NCBI RefSeq assembly: GCF_025128095.1
Contig: NZ_JAHLYT010000015.1
Span: 1 to 63,053, forward strand
Length of the DNA: 63,053 nucleotides
Origin: Synechococcus sp. CS-1328
Lineage (GTDB): Bacteria > Cyanobacteriota > Cyanobacteriia > PCC-6307 > Cyanobiaceae
Direction of reading: 5' to 3'
In this document: positions 44,960 to 53,610 of the stretch, piece after piece
How the letters are laid out: each line of letters starts with the position of its first letter
How positions within the stretch are numbered: the first letter of the stretch is position 1
Made by a program: the position numbers and the translations under genes
Notes under the pieces: generated by a model
What the model was told of the DNA's origin: nothing
Database searches by the model: none
The model's input: only the letters and a program-made list of their open reading frames with translations

Positions 44960-45196
44960 ATGGACGCCTCGGTGCATCGACGCCTCACGGTGGCCGTCTG
45001 CTGGGCCCTCGCGCGACGGGCCACCCTTGACGCTCTTGAGCATTACGAAGACAGTTTTGCCCTGAATGAGGAGTTCCGCGAGTGGCTCCTCTGCCTTGAA
45101 GAACATCCTGAAATGCTCGAGGCCAATGTGCTGATGGTGCCGAGACAGCTGGGCGAAGGTCAATATCCCGAAACCGATGGCCTGCTTGAGATCTGA
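44960..45196 (+). CDS. Small acidic protein of unknown function
   Basis: A 78-residue helical, acidic protein (LDALEHYEDSFALNEEFREW, LLCLEEHPEMLEANVLMVPR). No motif. Codon use matches the neighbours and it ends about 100 nt before the NTRC gene. ATG at 44960 avoids an upstream stretch of unlikely composition. Confidence 0.5.
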   Translation: MDASVHRRLTVAVCWALARRATLDALEHYEDSFALNEEFREWLLCLEEHPEMLEANVLMVPRQLGEGQYPETDGLLEI

Positions 45197-45298
45197 CTGA
45201 ACTCAGGTCACCGACTTAGTTCACCGACTCGGGCAATGGTGTCCACAACGCGCTCAGCCATCCCTTAGGCTCAACTCATAGTCATTCCGCCTAAGCCG

Positions 45299-46738
45299 AT
45301 GGGAACGCCGCCGTCCGTGGACCCACCGTCTCAAGACGCACCCTCACCCGAGAACCTGGTGATCGTGGGTTCCGGGCCGGCCGGTTACACCGCGGCCATC
45401 TATGCCGCCCGCGCCAACCTCAGCCCGGTGCTGATCACCGGCTTCCAGGACGGCGGCATCCCCGGTGGTCAGCTGATGACCACCACCCATGTGGAGAACT
45501 TCCCGGGCTTCCCCGACGGCATCCTTGGCCCGGACCTGATGGACCGGATGAAGGCCCAGGCGGTGCGCTGGGGAACTCGGCTGGTGGAGGCTGATGCCAC
45601 CGCCATCGACCTCTCCAGCCGCCCCTACCGGATCACCGCCGAGGGTCAGGTGATCCAAACCCAGTCCGTGATCCTGGCGACCGGGGCCAGCGCCAACCGC
45701 CTCGGCCTGCCGGAGGAGGAGACCTTCTGGAGCCACGGCATCAGCGCCTGTGCCATCTGTGATGGAGCCACGCCCCAGTACCGCGACGCCGAGCTGGCCG
45801 TGGTGGGAGGCGGTGATTCCGCCTGCGAAGAGGCCGTGTACCTCACCAAATACGGCAGCCACGTCCACCTGATCGTGCGCACCCACAAGCTGCGTGCCAG
45901 TGCCGCCATGGCCGATCGGGTGCTGGCCAACCCGGCGATCACGGTGCACTGGAACCGCCAGGTCGTGGGGGCCAGCGGCAACGGCTGGCTGGAGTGCCTC
46001 ACCCTGGGCGACACGAGCACGGCGGCCACCGATTCAGGCAGCACAGGCCAGGGCGCCAGGGAGGAGCTGGCCGTGCGCGGCCTCTTCTATGCCATCGGCC
46101 ACACCCCCAATACCCGTCTGGTGCGCGGCCAGCTGGACCTCGATTCCCTCGGCTACCTCGTGACCCGCCAAGGCCGACCCGAAACCAGCCTGGAGGGCGT
46201 CTTCGCTGCCGGCGACGTGGCCGATGCGGAATGGCGCCAGGGCATCACTGCCGCAGGCAGCGGCTGCCAGGCCGCCTTGGCCGCGGAGCGCTGGCTCACC
46301 CACCACGATCTGGCGGTGACCGTGAGCCACGATCCGGTGGATCCAGCTCCGGCCGGTGAACCGGTGCGAACCGTCACCAGCGACGGCGACAATTTCGATC
46401 CCGATGCCCTCTGGCAGAAGGGTGGCTTTGCCCTGCGCAAGCTCTACCACGACAGCAACAAGCCTTTGCTGGTGGTCTACACCTCACCCACCTGCGGCCC
46501 CTGCCACGTGCTCAAGCCCCAGCTGAAGCGGGTGCTTGAGGAACTCGGCGGGCGCGCCCAAGGTGTGGAGATCGACATCGACGCCGATCAGGAGATCGCC
46601 GTGCAGGCTGGCGTCAGCGGCACCCCAACGGTGCAGCTGTTCTTTGACAAGGAGCTCAAACAGCAGTTCCGCGGCGTGAAGCAGCGCAGCGAATTCAAGG
46701 CCGCGATCGAATCCTTGCTGGGTGCGCCGGTGGGCTGA
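45299..46738 (+). CDS. NADPH-dependent thioredoxin reductase with fused thioredoxin (NTRC)
   Basis: A 479-residue fusion. Reductase: [20 protein letters not shown] (FAD), [20 protein letters not shown], the redox CAIC at 151-154 followed by DGATPQYRD, and [20 protein letters not shown] (NADPH). Linker about 330-370. Thioredoxin domain with [24 protein letters not shown] near 400. NTRC keeps 2-Cys peroxiredoxins and chlorophyll enzymes reduced using NADPH, so it links redox control to darkness and stress. ATG at 45299. Confidence 0.96.
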   Translation: MGTPPSVDPPSQDAPSPENLVIVGSGPAGYTAAIYAARANLSPVLITGFQDGGIPGGQLMTTTHVENFPGFPDGILGPDLMDRMKAQAVRWGTRLVEADATAIDLSSRPYRITAEGQVIQTQSVILATGASANRLGLPEEETFWSHGISACAICDGATPQYRDAELAVVGGGDSACEEAVYLTKYGSHVHLIVRTHKLRASAAMADRVLANPAITVHWNRQVVGASGNGWLECLTLGDTSTAATDSGSTGQGAREELAVRGLFYAIGHTPNTRLVRGQLDLDSLGYLVTRQGRPETSLEGVFAAGDVADAEWRQGITAAGSGCQAALAAERWLTHHDLAVTVSHDPVDPAPAGEPVRTVTSDGDNFDPDALWQKGGFALRKLYHDSNKPLLVVYTSPTCGPCHVLKPQLKRVLEELGGRAQGVEIDIDADQEIAVQAGVSGTPTVQLFFDKELKQQFRGVKQRSEFKAAIESLLGAPVG

Positions 46739-46796
46739 GACAACAACAGGTCAAAGCTGAGCCTGATCCGGATGGGCTCAGCTCTGAACCATCGCC

Positions 46797-47066
46797 TCAG
46801 CGGCGACGGGGGCCGCCGGGTCGATTGCCGCCCGGCCGGGGGCCGGTGGCTCCGGCGTTGCGCTCGCGGTAGGTGATGCGGCCGCGGGTGAGGTCGTAGG
46901 GGCTGATCTCCACCAGCACCTTGTCGCCGGCGAGGAGTTTGATGCGGAACTTGGTGAGCTTGCCGGCCGCACGGCACAGACATTGGTGCCCAGCGGGCTG
47001 CTCCAGGGTCACCAGATAGAAGCCGTTGCCCTGTTCCTTCTCAATCACTCCCGAGGTTTCAATCAT
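46797..47066 (-). CDS. infA: Translation initiation factor IF-1
   Basis: An 89-residue S1-like protein: MIETSGVIEKEQGNGFYLVT, LCRAAGKLTKFRIKLLAGDK and VLVEISPYDLTRGRITYRER are those of IF-1, which sits in the ribosomal A site during initiation. The last 17 residues form a basic Gly/Arg extension (GPRPGGNRPGGPRRR) absent from E. coli IF-1. The sequence reads CLCRAAGKL where E. coli has the F(R)VxLENG region, a divergence common to some cyanobacterial second copies. Confidence 0.9.
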   Translation of the reverse strand: MIETSGVIEKEQGNGFYLVTLEQPAGHQCLCRAAGKLTKFRIKLLAGDKVLVEISPYDLTRGRITYRERNAGATGPRPGGNRPGGPRRR

Positions 47067-47281
47067 GCGGCGGTGGCGTGGCAGACGAAGATCACTGCTC
47101 TGAGTCTAGATCTCGCCCTTCCGGCCCGCTCCGCCCCCACCGGGGAAGAGGCCAATGGCCCTAGGGTCACTGCGCTTTCGCCCGGATCCCCGCTGCGCCC
47201 CATGGTTCTGCCTCCTCTGTCGATGGATCTCGGACTTCTGCTGATCGCGATCGGCGCGGTCAACCTCTGGCAGGCCCGCCT

Positions 47282-48001
47282 CTGACCCACCTGCTCTTTC
47301 ACAAGCCCTATGGGGTGCTGAGCCAGTTCACGCCGGAACCTGGAAGTCGCTGGGATTGCCTGGCCTCCTTCATTCCGGTGCCGGGCGTCTATGCCGCCGG
47401 GCGCCTCGATGCGGACAGCGAGGGCCTGCTGCTGCTCACCGACCACGGCCCCCTGCAACATCTCCTCACCGATCCAGCCTGGGGCCACTGGCGCACGTAC
47501 TGGGTGCAGGTGGAAGGTGAACCCAGTGCCGAGGCGCTGCAGCGACTGGTCGAGGGTGTGATGCTGCAGGGAAAGCGCACCCTGCCGGCCCGCGCTCGGG
47601 CACTAGCGCCGCCGCAACTACCGGAGCGGGTGCCGCCGATCCGGCATCGCCTCGCCATTCCCACCGCCTGGCTGGAGCTGCAACTGCGGGAGGGACGCAA
47701 CCGGCAGGTGCGGCGGATGACCGCGGCAGTGGGCTATCCAACCCTCCGCTTGGTGCGCGCCTCCATCGACCTGATGGATGAACAGCCTCTCCTGGACCTG
47801 AGCGGCTTGGATCCCGGCCAGTGGCGTGCACTGACCCCAGAGGAAGATCGGCGTGTGCAGGGGCTGTTGCGTCAACGCGCGACGGGGCAGCCACAGCTCC
47901 TTGCGCCGTCAGCAGGCAGGCGCTCCCCAGGCCGGCGCTCCCCAGGACGGGGCGGACGGGCCGGCGGCGGGAAATCGGGCCGAGCCGGCGGGGGCGGATA
48001 A
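47282..48001 (+). CDS. Pseudouridine synthase, RluE/RsuA-like
   Basis: About 239 residues. The conserved start HLLFHKPYGVLSQF lies upstream of the GTG at 47315, so translation must begin about 47282 (CTG there; its TGA overlap with a 27-codon frame ending at 47285 hints at coupling). GRLDADSEGLLLLTDHG holds the catalytic Asp; LREGRNRQVRRMTAAVGYP is the conserved RNA-binding end. These enzymes make pseudouridine in 23S or 16S rRNA. The C-terminal 35 residues are a Gly/Arg tail (GRRSPGRRSPGRGG). Confidence 0.88.
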   Translation: MTHLLFHKPYGVLSQFTPEPGSRWDCLASFIPVPGVYAAGRLDADSEGLLLLTDHGPLQHLLTDPAWGHWRTYWVQVEGEPSAEALQRLVEGVMLQGKRTLPARARALAPPQLPERVPPIRHRLAIPTAWLELQLREGRNRQVRRMTAAVGYPTLRLVRASIDLMDEQPLLDLSGLDPGQWRALTPEEDRRVQGLLRQRATGQPQLLAPSAGRRSPGRRSPGRGGRAGGGKSGRAGGGG

Positions 48002-48076
48002 GGGGGCTTGGCTGTGGTGCGTGCGGTTCCTGCGGCTGCTGAAGCCACAACCTCAACCTCAACCTCAGTCCCAACC

Positions 48077-48292
48077 TCAGCTGATGACGTCGCGCAGTTC
48101 ACGCACCGTTTGGAGCTGGCCGTAGTAGTAGTTCGCCCGGCAGCGACGATCCGGATCCTCGAGGGTATCGAGAGCATCGAAACCGAGGCTCTGCCAGAGC
48201 TCATGGCCGCAGGCCCGGTTGATCTCCTCGGTGGCTTCCTGCTCGAGATTGGCGAGGCGGCGCTGAAGGTTCTTGATCTGCGAAATCGACAT
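48077..48292 (-). CDS. Small conserved-looking cyanobacterial protein
   Basis: A 71-residue protein: MSISQIKNLQRRLANLEQEA then LGFDALDTLEDPDRRCRANY and YYGQLQTVRELRDVIS. Coiled N-terminal helix followed by a compact part. Function unknown. Near its stop the opposite strand carries CAACCT-type hexamer repeats (48048-48080). Confidence 0.6.
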   Translation of the reverse strand: MSISQIKNLQRRLANLEQEATEEINRACGHELWQSLGFDALDTLEDPDRRCRANYYYGQLQTVRELRDVIS

Positions 48293-48518
48293 CCGACCAA
48301 CCGCACAAGTAATGATTTTACCCGGCCGTCCGAGTTGTCCTGCCCATTTTGCAGAGATGGCTTCGCCATTTGCAGATATCGATCCTCGGGCGGCAGAGAT
48401 GGTTCCGTGTGAAGGAAGCCACGGCTGGGAAGATTCGGTGCAGAACCTAGGGATGGAAAGGTTTGATGCAGAAGGTTTGATGCAGAGAGTTCGGCCGCAT
48501 CAGTTCGGCGTGGACGCT

Positions 48519-48854
48519 TCAGAAGAGAGACATGGCTTTGATCTTGGCCAGCTTTTCATCGCCAAGACCCTCAAGTTCTTCGAGGGAAATCAATCCTTCC
48601 TTCAGAAGGCTGGCAAAGACGAAGAGAATGCCATCGAGCCGGAAATCGAATCTGCCTTCGATCTGATAACGCTGCGTGCTGAGAAAATCGTGCAGATTCC
48701 AGACGGAATCGATCGAATCGAGGCGGCCAGACTGAACTCTGATCGCCTCGATCAAGACGTGCACGGCCCGCAGCTGGGCACGATCCAGCGCCCCGCGAGC
48801 AATGCCCTGTTCCTGCTCGCTCCAACCGGTCACAATTGATTCGTTCATGTTCAT
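48519..48854 (-). CDS. frp: Fluorescence recovery protein
   Basis: About 111 residues, matching FRP in order and length: WSEQEQGIARGALDRAQLRA, then IDSVWNLHDFLSTQRYQIEG, RFDFRLDGILFVFASLLKEG, and ISLEELEGLGDEKLAKIKAM. FRP binds the C-terminal domain of photoactivated OCP and speeds its return to the orange form. The ATG at 48854 gives the usual length; a GTG at 48899 overlapping crtW is also possible. It is third in the ocp-crtW-frp operon. Confidence 0.92.
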   Translation of the reverse strand: MNMNESIVTGWSEQEQGIARGALDRAQLRAVHVLIEAIRVQSGRLDSIDSVWNLHDFLSTQRYQIEGRFDFRLDGILFVFASLLKEGLISLEELEGLGDEKLAKIKAMSLF

Positions 48855-48880
48855 GGTCTTGAAGAGGCTGTCGGCTGGAG

Positions 48881-49738
48881 TCAGATCTGCTTCGCCCACC
48901 TTGAAGAAGATCGTAACGGATTGGCGGTTGCAAGCGCGCTGGACCGCCGCTCAGGAAGTTCAAACCAGGCCAGATCCGGCCACTGGTGGTGCTCTCGGTG
49001 ATAGCCGAAGTGGTAGCAGGCCAGCAGAGATAGCGGCGCTGAAAGGTTCAGGCTCTCAATGGCAGCCAGGCCCTGGGTGTGGCGATGTTTGCGGTGGGGG
49101 AAATAGGTCCCGAAGGCGAACATTTGCAGAGAACTCAACAGCAGCGGCAGGCTGTAGAACAGCAAGACCTTGCTGATCGCGGAGATCACGCTGCTGGCAG
49201 GGCTCATGTCGTTGGCAGCGCTCATGCCGTTGGCAGCACTAACGCTGCTGGCTATGCCTGTGCTGATCGCAGCCACAGACATCACCTGCGCGACGAGGGC
49301 CAGAAGGGTCCAGCCGCCGAGCAAGCGCGTCATCTGGGGCCAGGACAGATACCCCGCCATGAAGCGGATGTACCAGCTGACCACACCACTGTTGGGATGG
49401 GGAGGGCCATCCGGATCGAGGACGCTGCCTGGGGCCAGGTGATGGTGATGGTGGTTGCGGCAGCAGGCGCGATAGGGCAGGGCCGCATAGAGCTGCAAGG
49501 CCAAGGCACCGATCCTGTGATTCCAGCGCTTTCGCTCTGGCCAGAGGGTGCCGTGCATGGCGTCGTGGCCGACGATGAACAGGCCTGTCTGCAGGAAGGT
49601 GCGTCCGAACACGGCCAGCAGCACCAGCTGCCAGGACAGCCGGGACAGATCCACCACCACAAGGCCGGCCAGGCTGAACAGCCAGGCCAGCAGGATCGTG
49701 AATGCCAGCAGCAGGCCGGTTCGGGTGGCAGGCCTCAA
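48881..49738 (-). CDS. crtW: Beta-carotene ketolase CrtW
   Basis: A 285-residue membrane di-iron enzyme that adds 4-keto groups to beta-carotene, giving echinenone or canthaxanthin, the OCP pigments. His boxes: GLFIVGHDAMHGTLWP, CRNHHHHHLAPGS, HRKHRHTQG and HREHHQWPDL. The likely start is TTG at 49738, overlapping the OCP stop as TTGA; no ATG fits. A low-complexity stretch (SVSAANGMSAANDMSPASS) between membrane segments comes from 18-nt tandem repeats and is absent from usual CrtW. Confidence 0.93.
   Translation of the reverse strand: MRPATRTGLLLAFTILLAWLFSLAGLVVVDLSRLSWQLVLLAVFGRTFLQTGLFIVGHDAMHGTLWPERKRWNHRIGALALQLYAALPYRACCRNHHHHHLAPGSVLDPDGPPHPNSGVVSWYIRFMAGYLSWPQMTRLLGGWTLLALVAQVMSVAAISTGIASSVSAANGMSAANDMSPASSVISAISKVLLFYSLPLLLSSLQMFAFGTYFPHRKHRHTQGLAAIESLNLSAPLSLLACYHFGYHREHHQWPDLAWFELPERRSSALATANPLRSSSRWAKQI
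49187..49258. repeat. 18-bp tandem repeats inside crtW
   Basis: Four 18-nt units: CACGCTGCTGGCAGGGCT (49187), CATGTCGTTGGCAGCGCT (49205), CATGCCGTTGGCAGCACT (49223) and a weaker fourth (49241). They encode six-residue Met/Ser/Ala blocks in a loop of the ketolase and keep the frame. Confidence 0.8.
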
Positions 49739-50688
49739 CGGGCGAACTTGAGCAGTTCGGCGGGGGACGCCAACAGATCGATGGCCACGAAATAAATCTT
49801 GCCCTCCGGGTTGAGCAGGAAACGCCAGGCCACGTTCATGCCCACGTTGGCCCCGAACCAGGGGGTCTGAACTTTGCCGGTCACCTTGATCTGGGTGAAA
49901 TCCCCATCGGTGGGTTCGGCATAGCCCCGCTCGGGTAACAGGCGCAGGTTCTGGCATTCTTCCCGGAAGAAGCGCAGGATGGCATCGGTCCCCACGATCG
50001 GCTTCTGGAAAGGGGGCTGGAGCGCACCATCCGGCAGAAAGAGGCCGATGAGGTTGTCGAAATCGTTGGCGTTGAGCAAATCCATATAGGAATTCACCGT
50101 GGGATTGATCACCCCTTCGATGAACACCTTCTGGCGCTGGTCTTCCGGTGTGGGAGCCGCGATCGGCTCCATCACCCGCTGACCCTCTCCCTTCTGAGGA
50201 TCGAAGCCCATGTCCACCACGAAGTTGCGCAGCAGGGTGATCTGCTGGCCCTGCTCTACACCCTTGAGGGCGGTGAGAACCGACGAGGCGTTGGCGGAGA
50301 GCTGGTAATCCTTGGGAATCGGGGCCACCAGGCCTGCGGCCATCCACTCACCGAGCTGATACCAGAAGCCCAGCTTGATATTCACCGACCAGTTGGAATA
50401 GGCGCGGCCGATGGTGGTGTCGCTGCGGTTGGCCAGATCACACATCACCTGGGTCTGCTCCGCCGCCCCCATCGCCTTGATCTGGTTGAGCACCGGCTCG
50501 GCAAACTGCATGCGTGCGGCGCCTGGGGCCGCCACCGTGATCGTGGTGCCCATCTCGAGATAGGCGTACCAGATCAGGGCCAACTGATCTTCCGCGCTCA
50601 GCAGGCGGAAGCGGGCCGTGATGGCCGGAACCACATCGGCCGAGAGGGTTTCGGGAAAGATCTGAGTGGCTCGTTGAAGCGTAAACAT
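49735..50688 (-). CDS. ocp: Orange carotenoid protein
   Basis: A 317-residue photoactive protein that quenches phycobilisome energy. The helical N-terminal domain holds Tyr43 and Trp109 (one less than Synechocystis Y44/W110); R154 in TLLRNF and Glu244 in FREECQ form the domain salt bridge; the C-terminal NTF2-like domain keeps Tyr201 (PTVNSYMDL) and Trp288 (NVAWRF), which hydrogen-bond the keto group. The linker is thus one residue longer. ATG at 50688 matches the family length. First gene of the operon with its pigment enzyme and FRP. Confidence 0.97.
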   Translation of the reverse strand: MFTLQRATQIFPETLSADVVPAITARFRLLSAEDQLALIWYAYLEMGTTITVAAPGAARMQFAEPVLNQIKAMGAAEQTQVMCDLANRSDTTIGRAYSNWSVNIKLGFWYQLGEWMAAGLVAPIPKDYQLSANASSVLTALKGVEQGQQITLLRNFVVDMGFDPQKGEGQRVMEPIAAPTPEDQRQKVFIEGVINPTVNSYMDLLNANDFDNLIGLFLPDGALQPPFQKPIVGTDAILRFFREECQNLRLLPERGYAEPTDGDFTQIKVTGKVQTPWFGANVGMNVAWRFLLNPEGKIYFVAIDLLASPAELLKFAR

Positions 50689-51212
50689 CGGCAATTTATC
50701 CGGTTAACTGCACATCCACCATTCTAGACCATGCCCCGTCCCTGAGAAGCACCCTCCCAGAAAAGCAAGAAATCCAATGACAACGTTACGTGATAACCGC
50801 AAGCCCCGTCGAATGCCCCGTCTCGGCGTGGCCATCCTGGGCCGATGCAACCGATCGTCTGGGCATGAATCAGGCCGATGGAACTCAGGCGGGCCAGGAT
50901 CGGCCGCAGCGGATTGATCAGACGGCTTTGGATCAGGCGGTTTTGGATCAGAGACCGCTTTGGGTCAGGCGGCTTTGGGGCAGCCGGATGTGGATCAGGC
51001 GGATTTCTGTCAGGCCAGATTCGAGGCAGGTCAGATCAAATAGGCCAGATTCAAGTCGATAAGATCAAGCCAAGCCAGAATGACTATTGATCATCTAGAA
51101 AAGAAGGATCAAAGACAGGCAAGGACGTTCTGATCTGTAACTCGACGGCTCTCCAGGGATCCTTCAGGCTTCGCCCGGTTCCGACCAGCCAGGCTGGCTC
51201 TGAAAAGCAGGT
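50689..51212. other. ocp upstream region with 15-bp repeats
   Basis: No gene. About 50,911-51,062 is filled with imperfect 15-nt units of the type GGATCAGGCGGTTTT, which open a spurious frame. The promoter of the ocp operon should lie in the first 100 nt. CAGGCTTCGCCCGG at about 51,166 also occurs, reversed, at 22,036-22,050. Confidence 0.7.
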
Positions 51213-52175
51213 TCAGAAAGGCAGCTTCTTCTTAGCATTCTTATCCAAGTCAGCGTCCATGTCGCGCAGGCGCTTGAGAATGGTGTCGTAATACTCCTTC
51301 AAATAATCCTCCAGCTTCGTGGTGTCGGCAGGGTCGAGGCCGAAAGCGGCATAGCTCTCCTCCATCGGCGCATCCAGCGGCCGGCCGCCGCCGGTCACCT
51401 CGGCAAAGGCGAGGCGCTCGGCCACGTTGAGGCTGGCCTCGAAGAAACTGGCCACCCCCTGCATCCCCTTCAACAGCAGCGGCGGCACCCGGAACACCCG
51501 TGCCTCGCGGCCGCTGTAGCGCTCACACAGTTGGGTGATCTCGCCGGTGTTCCAGGCCCTTGGCCCCACCACCGCGAAGGCCTTCCGCACGGTCTGGGGC
51601 CGCTCCAAAGCGGCCACGGCAAAGGCGGCCAGGTCCTGGGTGTTCATGTAGGCGATCGGCGTGGGAACCCCGCTCACCCACACGGTCTGGCTTTCGAGCA
51701 CCGGGATGGCGAACTGGCTGATCAGGCCCTGCATGAAGGCCACGCCCCGCAGGATCGTGTAATCGAACTCGGAGGCCTCCAGCCAGGCCTCGGTGCAGGC
51801 CTTGATGTCCATCAGCGGCACGCTGCGATGCAGAGCCGCATCCAGCAACGACAGAAACACCAGGCGTTTGACGCCGGCGCGGCTGCAGGCAGCGAACAGG
51901 TTCTGTTTGCCGGTCCAGTCGATCTCGTAGGCGCTGCCGGGATCGGTGGCCCGCGCCGTGGCGGCGTCGATCACCGCCTCCTGGCCTTCCAGGGCGTAGT
52001 CGAGGCTGCCGGGATCCATCAGATCCCCCCGGGTGAGTTCGCAGCCCCATTCCTGCAGGAACGATGCCTTGCGGGGGGAACGGACCATGCAGCGCACCTG
52101 ATGGCCGGCATCCAGGGCGCGCCTGGCGATCTGACGGCCAAGTGTGCCCGTTCCACCAACAACCAGAACCTGCAT
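51213..52175 (-). CDS. ycf39: Ycf39, photosystem II assembly factor
   Basis: A 320-residue NmrA-like atypical short-chain dehydrogenase: MQVLVVGGTGTLGRQIARRA (nucleotide site), VRCMVRSPRKASFLQEWGCE, DAATARATDPGSAYEIDWTG, SLLDAALHRSVPLMDIKACT and YMNTQDLAAFAVAALERPQ. In Synechocystis Ycf39 works with HliC/HliD to deliver chlorophyll to newly made D1. The Hli genes of this window and psbD are in the same neighbourhood but not adjacent. It follows petM on the same strand. Confidence 0.93.
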   Translation of the reverse strand: MQVLVVGGTGTLGRQIARRALDAGHQVRCMVRSPRKASFLQEWGCELTRGDLMDPGSLDYALEGQEAVIDAATARATDPGSAYEIDWTGKQNLFAACSRAGVKRLVFLSLLDAALHRSVPLMDIKACTEAWLEASEFDYTILRGVAFMQGLISQFAIPVLESQTVWVSGVPTPIAYMNTQDLAAFAVAALERPQTVRKAFAVVGPRAWNTGEITQLCERYSGREARVFRVPPLLLKGMQGVASFFEASLNVAERLAFAEVTGGGRPLDAPMEESYAAFGLDPADTTKLEDYLKEYYDTILKRLRDMDADLDKNAKKKLPF

Positions 52176-52225
52176 GGAGGATGCGCTACCAGGCAGAGCC
52201 TACGAGCGCATCGGTAGCCGATGCG

Positions 52226-52324
52226 TCAGTCGTTCAGCAGCTTCAGCAGCAACACGCCACCGGCAAGCCCCACGGGGATGAGCACCCAGAACAGGGCAGC
52301 GGTGCCAAAGATTTCAGAGGCCAT
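52226..52324 (-). CDS. petM: Cytochrome b6f complex subunit PetM
   Basis: A 32-residue single-helix protein: [20 protein letters not shown] then [12 protein letters not shown]. The pattern matches PetM (subunit 7 of cytochrome b6f), with a short N-terminus and a helix ending in a charged tail. It is 50 nt upstream of ycf39 and may share its transcript. Confidence 0.9.
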   Translation of the reverse strand: MASEIFGTAALFWVLIPVGLAGGVLLLKLLND

Positions 52325-52350
52325 GACCAGGGCTGGAACGCAAGCCGAAT

Positions 52351-53601
52351 CTACTTAGCAGTGTCCCGGCAGAAGTGGCCCGGCTCGGCAGGCCGGCGCG
52401 CATCAGCCTGAGCCGCACGCGCCACCTCCAGCAGCACGGGCCAGGGGGCATCGCTGCGGAGCTGGGCTGCCATCACACCGCTGGCCCAGGCGCCGTGGCC
52501 CAACTGGCGCAGACGCTGGATCATCACCTCCAGCCGGGGTGGACCGCCTCCCAGCCGGCGGCCGATCTCCGCGGTGGGCCAGCAGCGCGCCACGGTGGCC
52601 AGATCGGCCTGCAGGCGCTGCAGCAGCTTCAGGCTGGCGGGTTCCAGGAGAGTCCCCAGAGCCGGCAGCGGCAACAAGGTCATCTCCGCAAGCGGCATCG
52701 ATGCCTCTGCCCCAGGGGCCATGGCGCCGAGCACGTCGGGATCCTGCAACGGCCCGATCCAGAGGGGGCCGCTGATCGCCAGGGGGGTGGGCTCCCCCGC
52801 CGGAGCCTGGCGGCAGAGGCAGGGCGCCCAGCGCCGCAGCTGCAGCAGGCTCTGCACCTGCTGGTCGCCGCAGCCGTGGCAGAGGGCGAGCAGCCCCAGC
52901 CGGCTCTCCTCGCCGGGGGACGCCCGGCGCCGCAGCCGCACCGCCGTGCGGAAGGTGCGGCCCTCGCTGAAGCTGAACAGGGGTTGCACTCCGCGGCCCA
53001 GGGCCCAGGCGGCGCGGGCGATCACCCCCAGCTGCAGGCGCAGGGCCAGCTCCCAGCTGGCCGGATGGGCCCGGGCCGCCGCCCCCAGCCGCCGCACGGC
53101 GGCGGGCCGGTCGTGGCCGGTGGGGGAGCGGCCATCGGTGCTGGCCAGATAGAGCACCCCATCGAAGGCCACCGCCTCCAGGGCCAGCGGCACCAGGGCC
53201 GCCGGACAGCCGAAGGCATCGAGGTCGACCAGATCGAAGCGATCCTGCCGGATCAGAGCCTCGGCCAGCAGCGCCTGGACGGTGCGGACCGAGACCCGCA
53301 GGTCGACACCAAGGGCCGGCAGCCCCGCCAGGTTGCGCTCCAGCAATGGCCGGCGATCGGGGTCGGCATCGTTGGCCCACACGGCGGTGGCTTCGGCTTC
53401 GGCTCCGTAGCGCAGGGCGCGGATACCGGAGCCGGCCATGCCATCGAGCACCCGCAGGGTGCCGGTTCCCTGCCGCGCCAGCCAGGTCGCCAGCAGCACC
53501 CCCAGATCGCGGGACGGGCGCGACTCGGGCCGAAAGAAGCCGCCGCCCAGGTCGAGCTCCACGGCGCCCTCCCGGTGCAGCTGGGGGAAGGCCTCAGCCA
53601 T
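52351..53601 (-). CDS. tRNA (guanine-26-N2) dimethyltransferase Trm1
   Basis: A 416-residue SAM-dependent enzyme: [40 protein letters not shown] (SAM), [20 protein letters not shown] and [20 protein letters not shown] (DxDPFG-type catalytic loop). A zinc cluster is hinted by [12 protein letters not shown] and CLCRQ. Trm1 is universal in archaea and eukaryotes and present in cyanobacteria. It overlaps nothing and follows the HD-GYP gene by 9 nt on the same strand. Confidence 0.93.
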   Translation of the reverse strand: MAEAFPQLHREGAVELDLGGGFFRPESRPSRDLGVLLATWLARQGTGTLRVLDGMAGSGIRALRYGAEAEATAVWANDADPDRRPLLERNLAGLPALGVDLRVSVRTVQALLAEALIRQDRFDLVDLDAFGCPAALVPLALEAVAFDGVLYLASTDGRSPTGHDRPAAVRRLGAAARAHPASWELALRLQLGVIARAAWALGRGVQPLFSFSEGRTFRTAVRLRRRASPGEESRLGLLALCHGCGDQQVQSLLQLRRWAPCLCRQAPAGEPTPLAISGPLWIGPLQDPDVLGAMAPGAEASMPLAEMTLLPLPALGTLLEPASLKLLQRLQADLATVARCWPTAEIGRRLGGGPPRLEVMIQRLRQLGHGAWASGVMAAQLRSDAPWPVLLEVARAAQADARRPAEPGHFCRDTAK

Positions 53602-53610
53602 GGGAAGCCG

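Noticed and set aside
47202..47285. A 27-codon frame with one hydrophobic helix just before the pseudouridine synthase
   Set aside because: It could be a leader peptide coupled to the synthase, but there is no conservation evidence; noted in that gene's entry.
50790..51062. A 90-residue frame upstream of ocp
   Set aside because: It is made by the 15-bp repeats and has no protein character.
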